This document shows positions 28,067 through 40,700 of a stretch of 64,000 nucleotides of DNA, one piece after another (the first letter of the stretch is position 1; each line of letters starts with the position of its first letter). A program made the position numbers and the translations under genes. The notes below the pieces were generated by a model. That model was not told where the DNA came from. It saw nothing but the letters and a program-made list of their open reading frames with translations, and ran no database searches. Source of the DNA: Strigamia acuminata (lineage: Eukaryota > Arthropoda > Chilopoda > Geophilomorpha > Linotaeniidae); assembly GCA_949358305.1 (NCBI GenBank), contig OX442321.1, positions 4,179,605 to 4,243,604 of the forward strand, read 5' to 3'.

Positions 28067-28664
28067 GGAAACACAATGAAAGCTCTCCCGGCGGAACTTT
28101 TGAAGGTTTCTATTGCCATAGATGGATTTACTTTTTGCAACTTATCGTGCCAGATATGCTTAATAGAGCACATTAATCTTGAGTATAATGGTATTACTTT
28201 TCATGAGTTTTTCTTTTCAACCATTTGCTCGGGATTATGGGTCAGCTAAAACATAATAAATTTATAATATATTTACAGGTTGGGAGCAATTTTTCTGAGA
28301 ATTTAAAGATTGTTATGCTTGTTAATAAAAGGGAGGAGAAGTAAGAGTGAAGAAAGGTGGAATGACTCACATAGCTGGCATTAAAAGGAAAAGCAGATAG
28401 GTTTATTGGGTCAGGCTATTTCGATGATTTATTGTATCCACCATGTGCTTAAGGCTTTGGGTTTCGGCTTTTATAACTTCCGATTACGGTTTATGCAGAT
28501 TTGAATGACATAATGGGAGTCGTTTGAACTTTAATGTGCTTATCCAATTTTCTTTTTAATGATGTAGGTGTTTGGAGGATAAATCTGACATATCTGCTTC
28601 CAATGAATTGATTAAGGTAAGTTTTTTTTTTTTTTTTATAAATTTATTAAATAAATTTTTATTT

Positions 28665-28721
<57 letters not shown>

Positions 28722-31700
28722 TTATTTATTTTTAGGGATGTAATTTTTCTAGTGTTGTTGCTTCGGATTGCAACCACACTACGTCAACAGCAGATGATAA
28801 TTTGTTACGCGAACAGTTGCAACACAATATGCTTACTATGGCAACTATTGGATGTTTATCTGACAATGTCCAACAGGTAATAAAAGAACACCGAAACCTG
28901 CAGATAACCTTCTGAGTTCTGAGAGTGACCTACAGAGGGTGATTTACGAGTTTATCAACTTATGCTTTTAAACAAATTTTTCTTAACCAATTTGAACGTA
29001 CAGTCGTGGACAAAAAAAACTTTCCTTCAGTTTGGCTGTTTTAAGTTTATCTATCATTATTTGCCCGATCTATCTGTCGACCTGTCCAGATTTCTCAGTA
29101 CTAAATTTGTTCCCGTGGTCCGACCTGTCCAGATTTCCCGGTACTAAATTTGTTCCCGTGGTCCGACCTGTCCAGATTTCCCAGTACTAAATTTGTTTCC
29201 AGTCCAGCCCTGTCAACGGGGTGCACAAAAAATTGCGCATGGCGCTGATAGCCTCTGTTAGGGAGAGGTATAGTAAGATTTGAATGCCTGTTCAAAAGAT
29301 TCAAGCAATTCTCCTAACCCTAGCAATGCTCGAACTTTTGGAAATTGAGGGAACGGCCATGCAAATCATTGTCTGAAGCACCCTTGCCTCAGCTGCAATC
29401 AAATAACTCAATAAAACAAAATCTTCCTGCAGAAAGTTCAATGGTTTCTTTCTCTCTCTCTTGAGTTTTTCAATTCTATTTTAAAAAATGACAACAACCT
29501 GCATCTTGAAATCTCAAATTGTAGGAAATGTCTTATTGACATGGGAAATGCAGTGTCTCAAATTACCTATTTATTATATCAACCAATTTTTTTTTTAAAA
29601 ATCTTAATCTAATACTCAAGAGTAAATAAATCTTTCTTCCAAGGATATACAAGTTATTGGGTTTCCATACATCATTACTGGGAATGAAGACAAATTGACT
29701 CTAAAAAAAGTAAAAATCCTGAGAAATTTCTTGTTTGACAGTTGTAGGGCATTTTTAAGGTCATTGCAAGGAAAGAGAGTAAAATTGGCTTGAAAGGGGT
29801 TTTGAAAGTGGTATAAGTTACTGTATAGCATTAATATAGGTGAATGGGGCACTTTTTTTCCCTTTGCCTTTCCCTCAAATTGCATTACTGAGCTGCAGTT
29901 TGCTTGGGAGCGAGAGAAGTGATGTGAAAAAAACATCCTCAGCGCTTTAAGTAGAAAGTCTTCTATTTTATTTTTGTTATCCACATTTATTTTTATGTTG
30001 TATTTGAAGTGAAACTCCATGGTTTTTAAAATTGGTCACGCCTCTAGAAATAGGACACAACACTCAGTGTTTTGCATAAACCCCTGACAACCAGGCAAGG
30101 CCCAGAGTTATAAAAACAATCTGAAAGTGATGAATAAGGTGAAAGTTTTTTCATATACATAAAAAAAACTTGGCCGATGGTGATAACTGATAAATAACTT
30201 TTCATTCATAAAATGTATTTTCCTTTGGGAATATGTTTTTTTGCGTAAATCCTCTTATTATGTCCCTATTAGACTGTGGGTTTCTAATAAGGTCTGGGGA
30301 AATCTAAAATATGTACTCAGTTTGCGGGGTGTTATAATAGAGCCGAAGGAAAAAATGACTTTGAATTTTTGGCTGAAATGAGTAAATATTTGCCGATAAA
30401 AAATTTCTTTTTGTGTACAAAAATGTAGTTTTTGCCATAAATGCACTTGGAAAAGTGCGATCTGCATGTAAAAATGCATTTTGCCATTTTTTGCTCGGAT
30501 AACCAGCCAGTAGCTGCATTCAAAAAAAAAGTACAATTTTAGTTAAAGTGTATTTTAAGTTTAAATTTTGATTTATTATAATATGCCGTAATTATAATAA
30601 ATATTTTACAAATATATAATTATAATTATAAATAAATAAATAATATGGTTTATTTTAATAAATAGGGAAGGAAATGATGTCATTTTTGTTTTAAAATTGA
30701 AGTAAAACACAAAATATTTTAATTTTTGAATGCTAATATAAATTGCCGATATGAAACTAAACTGCAAATAAAATAATTAAATGTTTGTGTGTGAAATGTA
30801 GAGTATGCTCCAAGTTTGGACAATTTTGAAAGGATTTCCAATAATGTTTTTTGTATGTGGGTGTCTGTCGGTCTGCAGGGGAAATATAGGCTTTTTATGA
30901 ATAGACCGTGGGTTACGGTATTATTATTATCATCTTAGTATGTTTTAACATTTATTCCAAAAGGATTTTCAAATGTTTTTAAGTATAATTGCAGTATTGC
31001 TTTAAGAAAATTTTCATTGCTGCTGTTTAAAGATTTAACTCCTCCCTGGGGTGTGAGATACTTAAATCTTCAGTAACCTGTTAGTAACCTTCAGTAACTT
31101 TGTGAGACGAAAGTTTGTTTGTGTTTTTATAACTTACATGATTGGACAAGCAAAGGGAGCTTAACTATGTTTGCCAGGTATGACATTGGTCTCATACTTC
31201 ATTGCTATCCCTTGAGCAAACTCATGGTCAAAGAGTTGGTTAGACCTCAGGTTAGCTAACTTAACAGTGACATCTAGTGGCACACAGCTAAAGCAGTATT
31301 GCTATAAAGTATTGCTAGGATGCTATAAATCAGTAGTAATACCACAAGTGATGGGGTGGATTATGAAAACTTAGAGTTGATGAAATTTTCTGCATTTGAG
31401 TGATTGACTGAAATCAATAATCCTCTTATCATGAGTGATAAAGGGAGAATTGTATTGTAACTATACTCTGGCCGAGTATAAGAGTGCGCTATTTCCTATT
31501 GACCCAGCTTGATTACTCCTAACTGTGGACTGTGTACTTCCACCAGGAAAAGTAGTCTTGTTCTATTTTTAATTTGTATGATTATTTTAATGTTTGAAAT
31601 GATGTTAAGTTCATTTCTTTTCTATAATAAAATGGTTTTTAAAATCATAAAATATTGTTTTATGCTGGTTTTATTTCTCAATACGTTGTTGTTCAGACTG

Positions 31701-34700
31701 TTGAGTTTATTGGTTGCTTTGTCAGGAAAGCAAGCCGTTTTTGAATTTTCTTATTGGTTGCATTGTCTGGAAAGCACTCAACATGTATTTTGATCTATTT
31801 TTTGGGATCACTACACTAGTGAAAAGGCTAGGCCAATAGGAAATAGCGCACTCTTATAGTCGGCCAGAGTGTAGTCATGGCTATGTAGAGAATGTAGAGA
31901 ATGTAAAGAATGTGATGCGCAGTTTGAATTTGGCATCAAGATATCTGGCGCAAACTATAGTCAAGTGATAATTTGAGTTTGTCATTTATGAATTAATAAA
32001 TTATGAAACACATTGGGCGGTGTGTGTGCACAGTAACTTGCGATATTGCCTTTGTAATATTGCTTAAAGCAGTAGGAAATGTGTTTAAAATAAAAAGAAT
32101 TCGACAGTAATTATTCCTAATTATCTTGCAAGTAAATTCCATTAAAAGTCAACTTGTCACATGGCAAACCTTGAAGCAACTTTTACGACGCTCCATTAAC
32201 TTCAAAGAGTGTCAATTATAAAGTTAACGAAAAACTGCCTCGAGTTTTGATGAGGATGCAGAAAATCCTTGTCGAGATGTAAAAAATCGTTTAAAAGTGT
32301 TGCATTTCTCTCTATTCGCATTCAAACACTGTGGAATTAATATTAATAAACTGTTAGCATAAAAATTGCCTGCAACATACAAACTGTCCATGGTAAATTT
32401 TCAATACTGCCTAAAATAAAATTCAAAACAGGAGCAAACACAAGGTAAACTTTCATTACAATTTTTTTTGCCTCAAAGTTGTGTTAGAAGTTGTTCTGAT
32501 TGTTAACTCGGTTCATGACAAATTGGTTGGATTTATCAAGTTTTTATTGTAGCAGTCACTTGGTGACTTTGTAGCTTGGAGCCAAGTTTTTGCTAATCCT
32601 CTAATGACTAAAGTCTCTTAATAAAAAGTTGTCACAAACTCCCTCAAGTATACTATCTAAACAATAAAAAAAATGAGAAAGTTTAACATGGAGTCGCAAA
32701 ATGTTATAATAACCCTTTTTATTGCAATTGAACTTCGCAACCATAAAACAGGAAAGGATGTAAGTTAGTTATCGCTGGACTCTCAGCTCTAACCTATATG
32801 GGGCCCTTAACTTTCCTACAGCCATCAGTAGATAAAAAAAATTACAGAAATAGTAAAATAAATATTTTTGGTCTCTCAAGTTTTTTTTTCATATTTTATA
32901 ATGAATAAATACGAATACTTTTTCAATTACCGTATTTTATCGATTAAGAGCCGCGGCTCTTATTCAAACTGCCATGACTAAAATAAGATGGATAGTGCTA
33001 ATTTGATGGTGTTCTACAACTTTGTAATTAGAAATTTTGCTCTATCGTAACCAGTTAACGAGTTAGCGATTGAAGAGAGCATTGTTGCATGTCTGACATG
33101 AAATTTCGTCATCCCTACTTAGCTATAGGCTAGTCTGCTTGGTTTTTTGAAAAAGCATATACTTATTCTGGAAATTGACTGTAATGTCTTAAACGAAACA
33201 CTCTGTATATTATGTGGCGCTGTCAGTGGCTACATGTGTCCTATGTTATCCATGGTTAAATGCAGGGTCAGTTTTAGGGTTTTCACTGTTCTTTCTTGTG
33301 AGTTTGAAGTAAATAAATAAAACTTTTTTATTTTGTCTGAATTTTACAGGCCGTCAAGAGTTTCAGTATTCGGCCCGGTAAACAGTATATCACGTTTGCA
33401 TTTCCATTTATGGAAGACATAACTCGTCGATTTGGAGAAATTCTGCACGTGCCTGAAATGGGTTGTAGCTCCGAGCGGCCCCATTGCATCACTCCAGCAC
33501 TTTTGTTTGACCAGTGCCTAGAAGTGGTGCATGGATTTCAAACTTATGTGACCTTTGCTCTCTGCATGAACAGGTAGACAATAAATATGTTGTACGTATG
33601 GGATTTTTGAAGTATGAAGTGGGTGAGGAGAAGGAAGCGTTTTATTGGTTTCGAAAGATTAGGTACTGGAAAATTTCTTGTCAATAAAGTGCTACCGATA
33701 AAATTCATCCATGTAGAAAAGAGTTGCAATAAAGAAAGAAAGAAACTCATAAAGTTTCCATGGAAGGAATGCACTGCACCTACAGTAGGGGGATTATATT
33801 GGTAAAGGAATGTTGTAAGTATAGGGTAAAACAAAAGTTGGTCGTTGTAATAGAAAGTTCAGCGGGTTGTTATTTTATTTTTTTATTATTATTATTTTTA
33901 TTTTTATTTTTTTAAGATTTTCTTCCACAAGATGATGGCACTATTGTCCAGGGCTTCTTAAACTGTGGGTCACGACCCCATATGGGATCGCATAACTGAA
34001 TGTAGGGGTCGCGAAATAGCCCTAAACATTTTTAACTACACACAGTCGTGGACAAATAAAACTTCCCTTCAGTTTAGCTGTTTTAAGTTTATCTATCATT
34101 AATCGCCGTTTTTTTCCGAAAAAATAGAAATATATGCATTTATTTTCTGATTTTCGGAAAATATGCAATTTAAGCCAATTTCGGCTATATATGCAATATA
34201 TACATATGAAGTATGCATTTACGCATTTATCCGGGGTCTACTAATCGCATTATGAGAGAATTTACAGTATACACCTGGGGCTGCGTAAAAATATCTCCGG
34301 CGAAAAGAGGTTGCGAATGGAAAAAGTTTAAAAGCCCTGCTGTATAGTCTATTGCCCATCGAGGAATCATATACACCTATAACTGCCCTCTCTTTTGCGA
34401 TCTGTGGGACGACTTTTGTGAGGATCCAATCTTGAATTTTCACCGACAACTGGGATAACCACAGAGAAGCCAGTTGAGGGGGTGGCAGATTTTCTTGCCA
34501 TAGGAACAGTAGCTAAGTCAGACAAGGATATAAAGAGTTCTTCAATTTATTTTTTTGCAAGTGAAAGTCTTGGGGGAAATTCCAGGTGGCTTGCCGGGAG
34601 AGTCCGGTCGTGCAGGGAAGGTGGTCAATAGGGGTTCTTTGTTAAAGTGACATAAAATGTTGGTCACTTTTTTCTAAAGGGTATTTTTTAGGAGGTGAAA

Positions 34701-37700
34701 TCGTTTGTTTTTCAAGAATTGAATGCACCTGGTGGTCAAATTTTGAAACTGGTTAAATGTAGTTAACATTTTTGGATTTGCAGCAGATTTGCTGGATTTG
34801 CAGCTGATTTGCAGCAGATTTGCAGCAGATTTGCTGGATTTGCAGCTGATTTTTTAGATTTACAAATCACAATGAATGAAAGTTGCTTGCTTGAATGTCG
34901 GCCTCTTGGAAAAAAAACTTCCCTTCCGTACAGCTGCTTCAAATTTGTCCACCTAGTGCTTTAAAAAACCTTTCACATTTAATGACATCAGCTTTGGCTC
35001 CAGTCTCTTGTCTGTATTGTATGGTCAAAGCAAAACAGTTGGCCACACTCTCCAGAGTTAAGATACCAGCCCAGCACTGAACTCATTGAATCTCAATTGT
35101 TTTCTATACTCTTTCCACACTCAAGGTTGACCCTGGAAGCTGGGCTCCCATTGGCCTACTTAGAAATGCAATGCTATATAGTTACATTGCAGTTCTAAGT
35201 AGGCCAATGGGAGCCCAGCTTCCAGGGTCAACCTTGAGTGTGGAAAGAGTATACGCCTCCTACTGGACAAACTTGAAACAACCCTAATGAAAAGCAAGTT
35301 CGATTGTTGTCCGTATGGGTCCACAAGATTAGAGAACATGCATTATGGTGTTGTGTTAATAGTATTTTTCATTTAACTCCATTTACGGCTCTAGAGTACG
35401 GTCGAGCCTCTTTATAACGAATCGCAAGGCACCCGAAAAATCGGTTCGTTACAACGAAAGTTCGTTAGATCAAATTTTTTTAATAGCCAATCAACCAACC
35501 ATGCCATTTTGAAGTATTTATTATAACAAAAAATTCGTTATAAAAAAAATTCGTTGTCACAAAAAATTCGTTATAACAAAAAATTCGTTATAACAAAAAG
35601 TTCGTTATAACAAAAAATTCGTTATAACAAAAAATTCGTTATAACAAAAAATTCGTTGTAACAAAAAATTCGTTATAAAAAAATATTCGTTAGAACAAAA
35701 AATTCGTTATATCGCAGTTCGTTCTAACGAGGTTCGACTGTATACACCTGCATGACAGCACGTGCAAATGGCCTGATAAAACAAAGTGAGAAAAATTGGC
35801 TTTCTATTAACATTCCACGGATAAGTTATTTTTCAATTTAGAAAAAAATTCACTTGCATCGTGAAAATCCTCTTTTCGTTCACTCGCAACGATGCACTAA
35901 ATTGAGCATCCTCTTTTTGCACGTGAAAAACAAGTCCATAGTTCACTCGCGGTGCATTCTCACCTCTAGGGCGGAGAGAGACAATTCACTTCACTATGGC
36001 GAGTTAACAGTTTTGTTCGCAGTCTTATCTCGTTATTCAGCATAAAAATTGAACCACTTTTCATCCTCGTATGACTGAACTTTAAGCTATTCATCCTTTG
36101 AGATGTCAAGCATTTTAGACTGCTGGAATTGGGTAGGAATAATAAATCCTGACTGGGGACGAGTTTTCCTTGTTTACCTCCACTTCTCTTTCACCCATTG
36201 TGTCATTTCTAATTAAGGAAGTTCCGCGTTTGTTGTAAGAGGGCGGTGCAGTCAATTTAATGGAACGCTCACCGCTGAATTTTAGCCTCCAATTAAAAAT
36301 GAATGCCGCCATTAAGCCGACAGATGGCAAATATAAGGAATAGAAAATAAAAAATAATGCATGTAAAACATTTTAAATTATAAAAATGTTTATCTATGTT
36401 TATTCAATTTTATTTTATATGTACCGGAAAGCTTCAAGTAAATAGAGAGTTTGCGGGATGCATTTTTCCCTTACAGTTAAAGACTATACGGTATAAAAAT
36501 AGTGTAAGGGAAAAATGATAAATTAAGTTTTTGCGGGCTGCATTTTTCCCTTATCACTACACTATGACCATCAAATTCGTTTTAATCTCGACTTTAAAAG
36601 CAGATCCTACTCTGGCGAATCCTGACTCGAGTTTCCGCTTGAAATTCGATCTCGGAAAACGTCTCTTTGATCGTCAAAGTGCACAATCCGTTGTGATTTG
36701 AATATGTTCGTTTCTGCAACAAAATAATCGCCATTTGCAATGGGCAGAACTAACAATATAGTGTTCTCAATTCTAATTGGCTGCGCTATATTTTATTTTA
36801 GTGTTGAAAACGATACACTAAAGGCTTTTTGCTTAACGATATGGCACTAAAATAGTGTATCGTGGAGCAAAATAAGGGAAAAATGCATTCCGCAAACTCT
36901 CTAATGTCCGGGCGTTTATTTATTTTTCTGATCTGACCCTCGAGGTGTCTATGTCCGCTTCTCCACATTGTTTGCTTGTCTGTCACCTTTTGATGTTTTG
37001 TGATGCTGTCTGATTGACAGAAATAAGTTATTTTATGTGAAAATTATGGATTTTTAAAATAAACCACTTTTTTTTTTAAATCGGTGATTTTTTTGATCCC
37101 CGGCTCTTATTTGGAACTTTACAGTATTTTTTCTATTTTTTTATATTATACAATAGAGTGAAATGTAAAAATAGTTAATTATTTTGAAAGGGATATCTGT
37201 TTGTGAGTTGTAAACACCATTTCATTGATTTATATTTTTATTTCAGGAATAGCTTGCCCATTGTGTTGCTGACATTGTATCAGCAGGACACCACCGAAGG
37301 CTTGAAAAGGCATTTTGAAAGTTTAATTCGAATTCTTTTGAAGAAGACCACTTTGTTAAGCATATGGAAATTACCGGTGAGTGTATTTGAAAAGATAATT
37401 GTTAGATTGGTGTTTTCGTAAACATTTAGGTGCTTTCAAGAAGGCCCCCAAATTCCATTGGTCGAGCCTCATTACTACTAACTCCAGACGGTAAACTACC
37501 ACGAGGAGTTTTGACTTTAATTTATTTTTGTGATTGTTATGACCATTTAAGTTAATATAATTTTGATTTTTCTTATTAAAAAACGTTATTTCCATTCATG
37601 AAATATAGTTTTATGCACATATAAATGTAAAACTTACGTTTGTTCTGTTTATTGGTTGCTTTGTCTGGAAAGCATATAATTTTGAAATTTTGGTCGTTAC

Positions 37701-40700
37701 CTAGGCAATCGATTAGAATGTCTGTACATTGTAATGCAATTCTGGTGTTTGGGTCTATTTTTTGGATCACTACACCAGTGATACGGCTCGGCCAATGAGA
37801 GAAGGCCACCCTTTTGAGTCGAACAAGAGTATAGCTTAAGTACGCGCTATTTTTAAAACTTTTTGTTATGCACAATGGCCTTAAAATGAAGGAATGGACT
37901 TTACACATTTTTTGTCTTGAAAACTGATCATCCGAAATGAAGAGCCGGTTTGCGAGCGAAATGTTAATGAATAATTTAAATCTCGGCGTCAACAAGAACC
38001 GTTGGTGAGAGAAGAATTTCTTGAGATGTTGCCCGTGTAATTACATCTCGGTACAACAAATTTTTCTTGTATCTACTCTTATGTTCTTTGCTTTGTTGTA
38101 ATGAGATTTGTTTGTGTTACCAACAAATCTGAAATTCCACAGTGAAAATAAAAATACAGGCATCAACAGTGCAACAAAACAAAAGAAGGAAATAATAAAT
38201 TTGCCTTAGCAGACGCTTTTTAACATGCCACACACATTTATTTGTAGGTGGTTTGTCTAAACAAAGCCGAAAGAGAATAAATTCCCCACCAACCTGAACT
38301 AGCAACAGCATGATACTCAATGCAGAAAAGCTTGACTTAATTTTAAGCTGAAATTCTAAGGGGCAGATTTTTCCAGGCAGTTTTTTGCAACAAATATCAA
38401 AATTTATCCATAAAGTTAAGGAAAAATATGAAATTGCCATCATCAAGGGAGAACTATCCAGATAAAAATGCATTTTCTACGTGTTTATATTTCGAATTTT
38501 GCTTTGTTTACATTCAAAATGCAAATCAGCGCGAAAAAGGACCGATACGTTTATTTTGCCTGAAAGCTGTGCTTTCCATTTTTCATTAGGTAAGAAATTT
38601 TGACCCTACTTAGCTCTGTTGAACTCTTGAACCTAGGGTTTCTTTGTATATGATGGGGTCGCCATTTTTTCTCAACGAAATGCTTGCTAGTTTGATCTCT
38701 TTCACTATGTTTCGCTTTGTGTGTCCCAGTTAAAGCGCGGTGAGTGCAAACAAAGCAGAGAACTTGCCACCCGGCATTATCAATTCTGTTCGAAGCCTGA
38801 GTCGACCGAGGCAATGATCGACTGTGATGCATGAGTCTATGCATCTAATCTAATTATTAATATTCTTTGATTGATATAAGTTTAATGTGTTATTTTTAAG
38901 ATTTAGATTATAAAGTGTGATATTGGAATTGAATTGTCAAGTGATATTGAAAGAAACACTAGTATTGAATCATAAGGAATCATGAACGATGAACAATGAA
39001 TATGACTAAGGAACGATAACAAAGAGATGACAGAAGAGTGACAGAAAACAGTTACTGTTACAGTTACAGTTACTTAACCGACCATCAAACAAATGTAACA
39101 AACGAAAAACCGAAAATGTAATTGCTGACAAAAATGGCAGTTTTGAATAAGAGCCGCGGCTCTTAATCGATAAACTACGATATAATGAATTTGGGGATTG
39201 TGTGCAGTTACGATGCGGGTGGTTGATAACTGCCCGCATTCAGATTGAAAATTGGATTACATTGTGTCTCATGTTTTACAATTCTGATGACATATGGACA
39301 GAAACTTTTGTATAAAAATTAGATCAAGATTGTCTGGTCAGTTTTTCCTTGAGTTTCAGAAATTTTATTTTTTAAAAAAGGAAAAATTGGAGAAAAAAAA
39401 TTATTTTAAAACCGTAAAATTTTTCTTTCATTTTTTTTTTAATTTTTTTTATTAATTGTAGCAGTACCAAGTTAAAAAAAATCCACGACTCACCCAACTT
39501 GTATAATGTTTTACTTTAAACCAAAAAAAAAAAAATTTATAAAATCTATGAAAATGATTCTCTTCTTTGGCTATTTCATGTTTAAGAAGAAATTTAACCA
39601 ATTTGTTCTTTGTCGAAAGAGTATGGCAAAATATAATTGAGATTGGATTCAAAGGAAACAAAGGATTACAGTCAAACCTTGTTCTAATGAACCCCGATAT
39701 AACAAATATTTTGTTTAAACTTAAAATTGGCTTGGTTGATAGAACGAACTTTCGCTACAACGAACCAATTTCTCGGGTACCTTCCGATTCGTTATAACGA
39801 GAGGCTTGACTGTATCGAAAAAACAATGGGATTTATCGGTATTTTGAAAATAATTATACTGTATAGTGGGTTTTACCAAAAGAACAGTATTTTTTTATGA
39901 CTTTATTATTTCTTGTGTAAATGTCACACTAAAGTATTAAATATTGAAACGGATTTGATCAATGGCATCATTTCTGGTGAACTAGGATTCTTTCAATGGA
40001 AGATAACAAAAGTTGAGCAAATCCAGCATAAAAAAAGAGTAAAAAAAAAAAAGATACACAACAGTCGGGAACGTTTTCATTTGCTCCCATGAGAAAAGCA
40101 GATGGAGTGACTGTGAAAGAAAAAGCTGGCTGTAATCCTCCTTGATTGTGTTCCATTTATTTTTCCCCTCTCAAATTTCGCACAACTTTTTTGCAGCAAC
40201 TTACTTAACAATCCAAAATGCTAAGCCTGTTCTTTTTTAAATTGTTTTGAATGGAAGTTTGTGTTTAATTAAGGTTCTTCAATTCTAATTAATAGAACAA
40301 TTTTCTTTTCACCACAAAATTAAAGTATAACCGGCATTCTAATATAAGGAAGAGCTTCGGTTCAAATTGGACCATTTAATTGTAAGTGTGGCATTGTAAA
40401 CGATCCGAGTTGTGTTTTTTAGGTTTTATTGGTATTTTTTTGGTTGTGTGTGTTTATTGGGGGGTTAATTTGGTTTTTAAGTGTTTTTTTTGTTTTCTTA
40501 GGTTTTTAGTAAGGTTTTAAGTGTTTTTTTTCTGGACTTCGATAAAAAATTTCAATAGTATCCGGACCCCACTTAAAATTACTTGCCGACCCCTGCGCTA
40601 GTCTTACCACAACTATAATGTGTGCACGCTAACTAGGGCTGGGCTGGGTACAAATTTAGTACCGAGAAATCTGGATGAGTCGGGCCACAGTGACAGGCTA

